Below are positions 52,349 to 60,344 of a stretch of DNA of 64,000 nt, in pieces. The notes beneath the pieces are model-generated. The model ran no database searches, had not been told where the DNA came from, and saw only the letters and a list, made by a program, of their open reading frames with translations. Each line of letters starts with the position of its first letter. Position 1 is the first letter of the stretch. The stretch covers positions 186,001-250,000 of the forward strand of contig NZ_CAJEWD010000003.1 in the NCBI RefSeq assembly GCF_903994045.1, read 5' to 3'. A program made the translations under genes and the position numbers. The stretch comes from Jeotgalicoccus meleagridis (GTDB lineage: Bacteria; Bacillota; Bacilli; Staphylococcales; Salinicoccaceae).

Positions 52349-53887
52349 CTAGTTTTGAATGATTAAGCAAGATAATATCAACCAAACTACTTGTTGGTTA
52401 TCTAAGTCATTTAAAGACAGATCGAGTCGGCTTTCTATCTTTTTAATTCTGTATGACAGGGTATTACGATGAAAATGCATTTTTTTGGCCGTTAATAATG
52501 TATTACAACCATTCAGTAAATATGATTTAAGTATATCCAAATTTTCTAAATTGATATCACCTTTTTTATATAACCTAAAAATCATAGGGTGTATCGTACT
52601 CTCGTAATTAGGAATTTGTTGGAGAAACTTAACAAAAAATTTCTCATAAATATCTTCTACTAAAATCAAAGGAGATGTCTTAACGGATGTTAAGTCTAGT
52701 TGAGATACAATTTCTGTTTGCTTATATGCATAGTTAAGTCGTAAAAATGAATTAAAATTAGTACTGCCTATACCTAATAAATGATGATTCAATAAAAACT
52801 GATTAAAGTTTTGGTTCGCACTGATACTTTCTTCATTAACTTTTATAATCGCCAGAACGGTTTGCTTATATGGAAAAAAGACAGCAGTTGGGAAATATTT
52901 CTGTAACCTCTGAGTGAGGGTGATAATGTCTGTCTGCAACATAGGTTCTTTTTTCGTAGTCGTAATATTTATCAGTTGATAGTTATCTTCAATTTTCCAA
53001 TTTAGGTTATTCAAATGGTATTCAAGAACTGATTTCTCTCCCATATCTCCACGCAATAAATTTTCTAAAATATAGTTGGGGAATGAATCCTGTAATAAGA
53101 AAATGTGGTAATAATCATTCACATTTTCAAGTACAGTTTTCAGATGATAGAAAATTGAATACTGTTCATCTGTGATAGGAGCTGTGATATCAGCCATTCC
53201 TATGGTAGCGAAAGGTTGATTATCTTGAAATAATATTAGATAGGCAATTTTTTCACTATCACCATATTCTTGTATTGTAGAAGGAATTCTATCTCCAGCA
53301 TTTGAAAAATCTCTATATACTTTTTTTTGCTCATCAAAATCTAGAAATTCTATATCAAAAGCTTGATTTTCTAAAATCTCTTCCCAAATTGAACCTTCAA
53401 TATTTTTCGGCAATTTACCTTCATGAAATAAAAGCTTTGAAGATATATCAAAGATAGCGATGGGGTTTTTTAGCATATTCGTGGCAATCTTCATAAAAGA
53501 TTGTAATGGATATGTGTATCTATTATTTAATTGCATAAATGGTTGTTTCAGTTGTTCTTCCCATAAATTAAATTTCTGAAAACAATCATTAACTAAATCT
53601 GCGATGAGTGAAAGAGAAACATTTTGGGCTATATAAATACAATCTTCAATTGCCACACCTTTTGGCAAATCCCCAACAACAATAAAATTATACTTTTTAA
53701 ATTCATTCATAAAAGTAGAATGATATTCTGCTGGCATTATATAAAGAGTTTCAACTCTATGATCGAAATCTGTTTTATCTATAATAATTCTACTTCTATC
53801 AATTATTAGTTTTAAATTTTTTGAGGTCTGGAGAACTGGATTAAAGCTTTGTAGATACTCAGAAATAATATATATATTCAAACGCAT
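52349..53887 (-). CDS. PucR-type transcriptional regulator
   Basis: 512-residue activator-type protein. The N-terminal two-thirds is a poorly conserved sensory part (segment ILENLLRGDMGEKSVLEYHLN near 275). The C-terminal PucR HTH_30 begins at LLNGCNTLLTAKKMHFHRNTLSYRIKKIE (about 455-483), with ALLTAxxLxxHRNTLxYR as the hallmark. It is divergent from a LigM-like demethylase gene, its probable target. ATG 53887 is used; the codon before is TTG. Confidence 0.82.
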   Translation of the reverse strand: MRLNIYIISEYLQSFNPVLQTSKNLKLIIDRSRIIIDKTDFDHRVETLYIMPAEYHSTFMNEFKKYNFIVVGDLPKGVAIEDCIYIAQNVSLSLIADLVNDCFQKFNLWEEQLKQPFMQLNNRYTYPLQSFMKIATNMLKNPIAIFDISSKLLFHEGKLPKNIEGSIWEEILENQAFDIEFLDFDEQKKVYRDFSNAGDRIPSTIQEYGDSEKIAYLILFQDNQPFATIGMADITAPITDEQYSIFYHLKTVLENVNDYYHIFLLQDSFPNYILENLLRGDMGEKSVLEYHLNNLNWKIEDNYQLINITTTKKEPMLQTDIITLTQRLQKYFPTAVFFPYKQTVLAIIKVNEESISANQNFNQFLLNHHLLGIGSTNFNSFLRLNYAYKQTEIVSQLDLTSVKTSPLILVEDIYEKFFVKFLQQIPNYESTIHPMIFRLYKKGDINLENLDILKSYLLNGCNTLLTAKKMHFHRNTLSYRIKKIESRLDLSLNDLDNQQVVWLILSCLIIQN

Positions 53888-54077
53888 CAAAAAAATCCTT
53901 TCCTATTTGCAATTGGGTAATATTGACGAAAAAGCTCCACTTTATTGAACAGTTTTTATAATGCAAGCACTTACATATATTCTTATAATGAATATAACAT
54001 CTATTGTCCGTCTATACTTACTCTAATTATTTTCATCATAAAGTTATATTTAACAATGAATACAGGAGGAATTTATT

Positions 54078-55484
54078 TTGTCAGATAAAAAAGCAGATTT
54101 CAGTGTACAAACTGGTAGAGAATCGAGCGGTATTTATAATTTAAATTCACCAGCTCTAGAATCCGCAACTCTATTGTTTCAAATGGCACCCGGAATATTA
54201 CTCCCTTATGAGTTTGGTGGAGTAAAACATGAAATTACAAGTTATCCAAAAACCGCCTGGATAGGAACAACGCTAATGATTTCGCCCATATATGATATCA
54301 AAGGTCCTGACTCTGTAAAATTTTTAAATTCAATTGCTATAAATGACTTCAGTAAATTGACTGAGAAGGGCTTGCGTCATGCGGTTCTTTGCAATGATGA
54401 TGGCCATGTATTAACTGATGGAGTAGTTATCAAAATAGGTGAAGATCATTATCGTACTTATTGGCTAAACCCACCAATTGATCATTACGTTAAAGAAAGT
54501 GGTTTGGATATTGAAGGTATTGACATGACAGGAAAAGAATACTTTATTCAAATTGCAGGAGAAAAATCTTTAGAGATTCTAGAAGATGCTTTCCAATCTG
54601 ATTTGCATGATATTAAGTTTGCACGTCACCGTAAGGCTAAGCTAGGTGAAAAAGAAGTTGAAATTATCAGACTTGGGATGTCAGGTAACTTAGGTTATGA
54701 AATTCATGGTCCGATAGAAGAATTTGACGAAGTTTACGCAAAAGTCTGGAAGAGTGGACAAAAATTTGGCGCAGAAAAGTTAGGCATGCACGCTTATAAT
54801 TTGTTTAACCATACGGAAGCAGGATTCCCGAACATTCATATTCATTACCCACTTCCATGGTTTGAATCTGATGAAAAAATGACAGAATATATGTATGACA
54901 ATCCTCAAGCAGCATCTTATAACATTAACCGTACATTAAAAGGTAGTTTAGGTGATAACTTACATGAACGTTTTGTAACGCCTTATGACGTTGGCTGGGG
55001 ATTCTTAGTAAATTTTAATCATGATTTTAGAGGGAAAGAAGCACTTGAGAAGATTGCTAAAAATCCTCAACGTACGGCTGTCACTTTGGAATGGAATGCC
55101 GATGATATAGGTGCTGTTTTTGCTACTCAGTTCAAATCAGATCAAGAGGCTGCTGAATCAATAGCTGGTGAATCCGATATGAACCTTCCAGGTAATTCAT
55201 TTGCCGGTGAAACTGTCTACCGTAACGATCGAGTACAACATAAGGGTATAGACGTTGGTATGAGCACAGGTCGCATAGTCTCTTATAATTATAATCGTAT
55301 GATTTCCCTTGGTTTCATTAATCCAGATTACGCTGAGATAGGTACTGAATTAATCTTAATTTGGGGAACTCCTGGTACGCGTCAGATGCCAATACGTGTA
55401 AAAGTTGCTCCAATGCCTTACAATTTTGATTTGATTTCTAATCAAAAGAAAGACGTTGAAGAAATTCCTAGACATTTCAAATAA
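54078..55484 (+). CDS. GcvT-like tetrahydrofolate-dependent demethylase (LigM/DesA-like)
   Basis: 468-residue aminomethyltransferase-fold protein. Its length and N-terminal layout resemble LigM (471 residues), which moves the methyl group of vanillate or 3-O-methylgallate to tetrahydrofolate, rather than the 360-residue glycine-cleavage T protein. Visible GcvT features are GNLGYEIHGP, GWGFLVNFNHDFRGKEAL and GRIVSYNYNRMISLGFIN. TTG start with GGAGG eight bases upstream. No other aromatic-catabolism gene is near, so the substrate is uncertain (a methoxyaromatic or N-methyl compound). Controlled probably by the divergent PucR. Confidence 0.78.
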   Translation: MSDKKADFSVQTGRESSGIYNLNSPALESATLLFQMAPGILLPYEFGGVKHEITSYPKTAWIGTTLMISPIYDIKGPDSVKFLNSIAINDFSKLTEKGLRHAVLCNDDGHVLTDGVVIKIGEDHYRTYWLNPPIDHYVKESGLDIEGIDMTGKEYFIQIAGEKSLEILEDAFQSDLHDIKFARHRKAKLGEKEVEIIRLGMSGNLGYEIHGPIEEFDEVYAKVWKSGQKFGAEKLGMHAYNLFNHTEAGFPNIHIHYPLPWFESDEKMTEYMYDNPQAASYNINRTLKGSLGDNLHERFVTPYDVGWGFLVNFNHDFRGKEALEKIAKNPQRTAVTLEWNADDIGAVFATQFKSDQEAAESIAGESDMNLPGNSFAGETVYRNDRVQHKGIDVGMSTGRIVSYNYNRMISLGFINPDYAEIGTELILIWGTPGTRQMPIRVKVAPMPYNFDLISNQKKDVEEIPRHFK

Positions 55485-55507
55485 TTAATACTGATATTAA
55501 TTATACC

Positions 55508-55548
55508 AAGAAGACCTAATTACTTAATTGTCATTAGGTCTTCTTTCA
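55508..55548 (+). terminator. Terminator of the LigM-like gene
   Basis: 13-bp perfect stem (55508-55520 with 55533-55545), 12-base loop, followed by TCACT. Confidence 0.75.
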
Positions 55549-55568
55549 CTACTTGATGTACATATCAC

Positions 55569-55615
55569 TTGTGATAACTCTCGGGTATCGTTTTTCTATG
55601 CGAACGTTTAGTAAT
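55569..55615 (-). repeat. Intergenic repeat, copy B (reads KLLNVRIEKRY)
   Basis: Minus-strand frame reads IKLLNVRIEKRY; one base is then missing relative to copies A and C, after which the same ending (ESYHK, stop TGA) appears in the next frame. DNA identity to copies A and C is high over about 38 bases. Confidence 0.65.
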
Positions 55616-55729
55616 TTGATTGAATCTCATTCTTAGTTTTCAATACATAAACAAGAATAATCCCACTAAAGTAATGTACTCTAGCAGGATTAAAAACAAC
55701 ATTCATATTATGATAATCTGGTAAATAGG

Positions 55730-56157
55730 TTACCAACCAGTGTTGTCCTCAGTCATCCATTTCGATAACTCAACTGTATTTTCTAAACTCTTATATCCAT
55801 CTTGATCTAGAATAACTTCTTCATTTTCAAATAATTTTTCTACTGTAAGATTTTTATCCCAGTAGCCTTTGTTGGAACCAACGAAGTTCTCAGCGACTCT
55901 ACCTGCCGCCACTTCAAAAATTTTACCATTGTATTGATTATCTTTGTGAGATAACCACAAAACAGCAGGTGAAACCCGTTCAGCTCCAATTCGTTCTCCC
56001 TGACGCTTCCTTCTTCGTTTTCCATACTTCCAGACAATGCTGTGAAAGCACCAAACGCCAACATATTTACCGTAATACCACGCTCCAATCCTTTAGCTGC
56101 CAATGTTTTACCTAAAACAAGTACCGTTGATTTAGAGGCCGCATCATGACTTATCAA
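55730..56157 (-). pseudogene. Remnant of an SDR gene (3' part, frameshifted)
   Basis: C-terminal piece of a short-chain dehydrogenase: the first frame reads ASKSTVLVLGKTLAAKGLE, then GITVNMLAFGAFTALSGS, and after a frameshift near 55990-56010 continues GAERVSPAVLWLSHKDNQY and a GKIFEVAAGRVA block. The Rossmann N-terminus (about 150 residues) is absent; upstream sequence shows no coding continuity. The FEVAAGRVA ending resembles hydroxyacyl-CoA-dehydrogenase-type SDRs. Not functional. Confidence 0.75.
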
Positions 56158-56595
56158 AGGTTGACTGATGAATGAGTAGGAGGAGAGGTTTATATTATAA
56201 TTCTAGGTCTCTAGCTTTGTTTTCTCCTTCAATCAGCCTATCAATAATACCTTCACAGATTTCCTTATGTTCCTATATAATATCTAGACTCTTGAAGGAT
56301 TGAAAAACGTAAAGGCAGTTAAATATCACATTACCTTTCCTTAAATTAATGTTTATGTTAAGTTTTTTACATAACATACTCGTGCTAGAAAATGATGAAA
56401 TTATCATTTGTGTTATGAGTTGTGATGCTGATAACTATTACCTATACAATGAAATGACGGGTTATAGTAATAATGAGCAATGCTTTTATAAAACATGGAA
56501 TAAGACGGTCCCTCGGTACTATACGTGATAAACAGCACTCATTCTATAATTTATTAGATCAAATATCAGAATAAGATATATTTTCTTAAATAATT
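56158..56595. other. Decayed intergenic region
   Basis: No intact gene. On the minus strand, 56195-56276 reads as a protein C-terminus (HKEICEGIIDRLIEGENKA..., stop TAA) with a stop just upstream, a likely gene relic. A 33-codon plus-strand frame at 56473-56574 lacks an RBS. The rest is A-T-rich filler. Confidence 0.5.
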
Positions 56596-56759
56596 TTAGG
56601 GGCTGGGACAAAACCATTCCCTTCAAAAATAAGCCGGACGTTAGCTTTTCTGGGGTATCTGTGTGCCTATAGTCTCACGCAGATGCTATTTCCTAGAAGT
56701 CTAACGTCCGGCTATCTATTATTTTTCTATATCTTCAAGACTTTTGTCCCATCCCCTAA
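56596..56759. repeat. Large nested palindromic element (164 bp)
   Basis: Three concentric inverted repeats: outer arms 56596-56613 and 56742-56759 (17 of 18 match; GGGGCTGGGACAAAA versus TTTTGTCCCATCCCC), middle arms AGCCGGACGTTAG (56632-56644) and CTAACGTCCGGCT (56701-56713), inner ATCTGTGTG/CACGCAGAT near 56657-56693. This style of GCTGGGACA-bounded palindrome is familiar as dispersed intergenic DNA in staphylococci. A reduced copy lies at 51160-51222. Confidence 0.8.
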
Positions 56760-56837
56760 TTTTTTGCATGCTTTATCTCACTGTCTCCTAGTTACATATT
56801 CACTTTAAGTATTATAGAATTGTAGTTAATAGATATA

Positions 56838-57203
56838 GTAGAAGAGAAATTATGGCAAGCCGCTGATAAACTCAGAGGAAGAATGGATGCCTCAGAATAT
56901 AAAAGTGTGGTTCTTGGATTAATCTTCTTAAAGTATGTCTCAGATGCATTTGAAGAGAAAAATGCTGAACTGATTCAAGATGAACATATGGCAGAGAATA
57001 TTTTCTGGGTGCCAAAAGAAGCACGCTGGACATATATCAATGAAAACTCTAAGAAACCTGAAATCGTTCAACTGATTTCTAACGGTGTGAAAAAACACAA
57101 TAAAGCAGCAATCATGGTGACACACGATGAACGTATGCTTGAATACTGTGACCGCGTGTTCCAAATGAACGACGGTAAGCTTGAACAAGTGATAGATTAT
57201 TAA
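56838..57203 (+). pseudogene. In-frame chimera of HsdM 5' part and ABC-ATPase 3' part
   Basis: The frame starts as a type I restriction-modification methylase: EEKLWQAADKLRGRMDASEY, LGLIFLKYVSDAFEEKN, FWVPKEARWTYINENSKKPE. At about 57064 it switches to the C-terminal end of an ABC ATPase of the LolD/HrtA type: VKKHNKAAIMVTHDERM, EYCDRVFQMNDGKLEQ. Neither half has its catalytic motifs (no SAM motif or NPPF; no Walker A/B). The HsdM start codon is missing upstream of ATG 56883. Clearly a recombination scar, though the terminator of the ABC gene survives. Confidence 0.8.
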
Positions 57204-57209
57204 AATATT

Positions 57210-57246
57210 AACTCTGCTACAGACAAAATGTAGCAGAGTTTTTTTG
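57210..57246 (+). terminator. Terminator after chimeric remnant
   Basis: 12-bp perfect stem (57210-57221 with 57229-57240), 7-base loop, T run; presumably the old terminator of the lost ABC operon. Confidence 0.88.
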
Positions 57247-57271
57247 TAAATCTATATACATATACGGGGTA

Positions 57272-57284
57272 TATTCATTGAATA
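57272..57284. promoter_or_regulatory. Palindrome upstream of the metal ATPase
   Basis: TATTCA-T-TGAATA, perfect, 85 bases ahead of the P-type ATPase gene, in A-T-rich promoter-like DNA. Could be a metalloregulator site (ArsR- or Fur-type); no exact consensus match. Confidence 0.4.
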
Positions 57285-57369
57285 AAACGCTATATACGAT
57301 ACAATATATATAAGAAGATTTTTATTTTTCAGACAGCCTTAAGGAAATCTAAGCGGAAGGATTTTTATC

Positions 57370-59202
57370 ATGTTCAACTACTTATTTACAAACAGGCAGG
57401 GACAGTTTCTCGTTGCAGGGATTATCTCTATAATTCTCGGATTTGCGTTGATGCCGGTAGAGGGTATCTACAGTACCATTACATTTTACATTGCAATTTT
57501 CTTCCTCGGTTTCTATGCATCTAAAAATGCGGTCATCGAGACAATTAGAGAACGTTCACCAAACGTTGACTTACTGATGATTCTTGCTGCCATTGGTGCA
57601 GTCATCATCAATTATGAGTCAGAAGGTGCACTGTTACTTCTAATCTTTGCGGGTGCTGAAGTGCTTGAGAACTACGCGACGAGTAAATCCACAAAAGCCA
57701 TTTCTGAACTGATGTCCCACCTTCCTTCAACAGCAAGTAGAATCGGGGCTGATGGAGAAATTACGGAAGTTCCTACAGAAGAACTGATCCAAGGCGATAT
57801 CGTCCTTGTTGCTAAAGGGGAACAAATCCCAATCGATGGACAGGCAGACCGTCAAGTATCGGTCAACGAAGCAGCGCTGACAGGGGAATCTGTTCCGGTT
57901 GTAAAAGAAAAGGAAGAAGAAGTATTTGCCGGTACGGTAAACGATGGCAACTCGTTTAGATTAACTGTAACGAAAACGAGTGATGATACAATCTTCTCGA
58001 ATATCGTGCGTATGGTTGAAGAAGCACAACAAAGACCATCGAAACTATCGAAAACCATCGATCGAATTGAATCCAAATATGTAATCTCTGTTTTAATCGG
58101 GGTACCGGTATTTATCGCTATCCTTTACTTCTTTAATAATTTAGGATTTGAAGAATCATTCTACCGTGGAATGGTCATGCTGACAGTAGCAAGCCCGTGT
58201 GCGCTCGTTGCATCGGCAACACCAGCGACACTGAGTGCAATTAGTAACGGTGCGAAAAACGGTATTCTGTTTAAAGGCGGTGCCGCGATGGAGGCACTGA
58301 GCACGATGGACATTCTATATAGTGATAAGACAGGAACACTCACATACGGTGACTTCGTCGTTGAAGAATATGCAGCGGATGAAGATACATTAAAAGAAGT
58401 GGTAACGATTGAACAACACTCGAGTCACCCGATCGCAGAAGCGATTGTGAAGAAGTTTAAAACTTTAGATTTAGATAGTGTCGATCACAGTGAACCAGTA
58501 GAAGAAATCGTCGGCAGCGGAATGAAGAAAGGCGATATCATCGTCGGTAAACCCGATTCATTTAAAGACTACACAGACCCATCGAACTACAGAGATCAAA
58601 TCATTGCTGGAAATACGAATATCTTTGTCGGAGAGAGTGGACAAATTACTGGATTCTTCTCGCTGGCAGACCAAGTCCGTGATGAAGCAGTACATGCCGT
58701 TGAAAACTTCCAAAACTCTGACATTGAAGTCGTACTCTTAACAGGAGATAATGAAACTGTTGCAGAAAAAGTTGCTGGAGAAGTGGGCATTACAGACTAC
58801 ACCGCATCATGTCTCCCTGAGGACAAAGTACGCTTTGTAAATGAAAGTCAGAAGAAGAGTAAGATTGTCGGAATGATCGGAGATGGAATCAACGACGCAC
58901 CCGCACTGGCAAACGCTGATATCGGTATTGCAATGGGAAGCGGATCATCCGTTGCGATGGAATCATCAGACGTCGTAATCGTTAAAAACAACTTACAAAA
59001 ACTATTCTATAGTTTCATGTTAAGTAATCGACTCAATCGCATTATTTTAGCAAATATTATCTTCTCTATTAGTGTGATTGTTATACTTGTATTATTAAAT
59101 ATATTCGGACTCCTAAATCTACCAACAGCAGTGCTCTTCCACGAAGGATCAACGATACTCGTTATCCTAAACGGATTAAGACTGTTAAGAGCGAAAGAAT
59201 AG
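57370..59202 (+). CDS. P1B-4-type heavy-metal-exporting ATPase
   Basis: 610-residue P-type ATPase without N-terminal metal-binding domain. It has the actuator TGES, helix-6 metal site SPCAL (about 277), phosphorylation DKTGTLT (D at about 320), HSSHPIAEAI (HP motif), GDGINDAP hinge, and helix-8 HEGST near the end. SPC plus HEG(S/G)T marks subgroup P1B-4, whose members (PfeT, FrvA, CtpD) export Fe(II), Co(II) or related metals. Base use is visibly richer in G and C than flanking genes, suggesting acquisition. A decayed usp gene follows. Confidence 0.88.
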   Translation: MFNYLFTNRQGQFLVAGIISIILGFALMPVEGIYSTITFYIAIFFLGFYASKNAVIETIRERSPNVDLLMILAAIGAVIINYESEGALLLLIFAGAEVLENYATSKSTKAISELMSHLPSTASRIGADGEITEVPTEELIQGDIVLVAKGEQIPIDGQADRQVSVNEAALTGESVPVVKEKEEEVFAGTVNDGNSFRLTVTKTSDDTIFSNIVRMVEEAQQRPSKLSKTIDRIESKYVISVLIGVPVFIAILYFFNNLGFEESFYRGMVMLTVASPCALVASATPATLSAISNGAKNGILFKGGAAMEALSTMDILYSDKTGTLTYGDFVVEEYAADEDTLKEVVTIEQHSSHPIAEAIVKKFKTLDLDSVDHSEPVEEIVGSGMKKGDIIVGKPDSFKDYTDPSNYRDQIIAGNTNIFVGESGQITGFFSLADQVRDEAVHAVENFQNSDIEVVLLTGDNETVAEKVAGEVGITDYTASCLPEDKVRFVNESQKKSKIVGMIGDGINDAPALANADIGIAMGSGSSVAMESSDVVIVKNNLQKLFYSFMLSNRLNRIILANIIFSISVIVILVLLNIFGLLNLPTAVLFHEGSTILVILNGLRLLRAKE

Positions 59203-59233
59203 TATATTTATCTACTGTAAGAAGGAATACACC

Positions 59234-59548
59234 TTGTATAAATCAATATTGCTCGCTGCAGACGGTTCGGAAAACAGTCTGAGAGCAGCAGAAGGATCAT
59301 TAAATTTCATCAATGAAGAAACGACGGTGACAATATGTCTTAGACCCGTCCGATGCGAGAGATAATATACTACACAGTATGCCGAGTGGCAGTAATTCAC
59401 ACATTAAAATGACAAACTGGCGAAAATTATTGAAGTATATGAAATGAACAATATTCCTTACAAGATACAATATGAAAATGGAACGCCGAAAGAAAAAGTA
59501 ATTAATGTGGCAAATCAAGGAGAAATTACGGTGTTGATAGTTAAATAA
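59234..59548 (+). pseudogene. Frameshifted universal stress protein gene
   Basis: Starts at TTG 59234 after AGAAGG with the Usp pattern LYKSILLAADGSENSLRAAE and FINEETTVTI, then loses frame and hits a stop near 59362. The C-terminal half reappears in another frame as DKLAKIIEVYEMNNIPYKIQ, then YENGTPKEKVINVANQG and a final ITVLIVK, stop at 59546. At least one frameshift, and the SGS ATP loop is missing. It lies 31 bases after the metal ATPase and was probably its operon partner. Confidence 0.8.
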
Positions 59549-59556
59549 AGAGAGAA

Positions 59557-59667
59557 CCACAAGTCAGCAAGCAGTTCCATCGATTGTTTCCGTTTTTCTG
59601 GATCATAAGTGTAAGTGACAATAATCAATTCATCAGCACCTGTGTCTTTAGCAAATACTTCAAGCTT
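59557..59667 (-). pseudogene. C-terminal fragment of an LLM-class flavin oxidoreductase
   Basis: Minus-strand frame reads KLEVFAKDTGADELIIVTYT, then YDPEKRKQSMELLADLW, the typical end of luciferase-like monooxygenase-family oxidoreductases. Only about 37 codons remain; the rest of the gene is absent, and no stop occurs at the expected end. Confidence 0.65.
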
Positions 59668-59694
59668 TTAAGGAAATTAAATGAGACATAAAAT

Positions 59695-59732
59695 AAAGGA
59701 AGCCATTTCTGGCTTCCTTTTAATTTTAATTA
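59695..59732 (+). terminator. Orphan terminator hairpin
   Basis: 11-bp perfect stem (59695-59705 with 59710-59720), 4-base loop, T-rich tail. No intact gene precedes it on either strand. Confidence 0.75.
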
Positions 59733-59737
59733 AACTT

Positions 59738-59850
59738 CGCATCACTTATGATATCCCTCTGTGGTTAACACATGTGCGTATTGTGTCTTAACACGCACTA
59801 CTTGTGATACGCTTCGGCATATCGTTTTTCTATGCGGATACTTAATAATT
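59738..59850 (-). repeat. Intergenic repeat, copy C, with a partial tandem copy
   Basis: Minus-strand frame reads DIRKLLSIRIEKRYAEAYHK then TAG (59791-59850). About 50 bases further along, 59738-59762 repeats only the ending (TEGYHK, stop TGA, then TGCGAAG). Same family as copies A (52217) and B (55569). Confidence 0.65.
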
Positions 59851-59993
59851 TACGTATATCAGAATAATTAGGATATTAAATCAAATCTCTCTATATTTGG
59901 AGTTCCAACTTAAACATACATACTAGAGTTCTTTATGCCAAAGGTGTTAGCAAGACTTGTAGGTAAGGATATAATAATGACACAAAATCAATT

Positions 59994-60215
59994 ACATCAA
60001 TATCTGATGAGTTTTCAATTTCAAGAACAGGTGTCAACAAGCATTTAACCATATTATATGAATCTAAACTTGTATCCAAGTAGAAAGCTGGTAGAGAAAC
60101 CAGATATAGAACTCAAGCTCAAGAACTGTAAGAAGTGAATGACTGGTTGCAATATTTTAATATGTACTGGGACAATAAACTGGAAAATCTTAAAAATTGT
60201 GTAAATTACTACTGA
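59994..60215 (+). pseudogene. ArsR-family regulator remnant with two in-frame stops
   Basis: One uninterrupted frame reads SISDEFSISRTGVNKHLTIL, YESKLVSK, TAG, KAGRETRYRTQAQEL, TAA, EVNDWLQYFNMYWDNKLENL and a Cys-containing end. This matches the winged helix and tail of the ArsR group linked to SRPBCC proteins. The first 25-30 residues are gone. Two nonsense codons in an otherwise preserved frame indicate fairly recent decay. A CCCTCTC/GAGAGGG hairpin follows at 60234-60262. Confidence 0.78.
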
Positions 60216-60344
60216 ATTAAAAACACAAAGTAGCCCTCTCATATTATTTAGTCTAAGAGAGGGGTTATTTTTACTTAATCTACAATGGAATGGTTATAAA
60301 ATTCTAAAGTGATTTATTAAGAGTATGATTAATGTCACTGAAAC

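Noticed and set aside
56473-56574. 33-codon plus-strand ORF
   Set aside because: No RBS, no homology recognised, in a stretch of decayed DNA; mentioned only as part of the region.
52217-59850. Possible CRISPR repeats
   Set aside because: The repeated units are kilobases apart, not regularly spaced, and carry coding-type substitutions.
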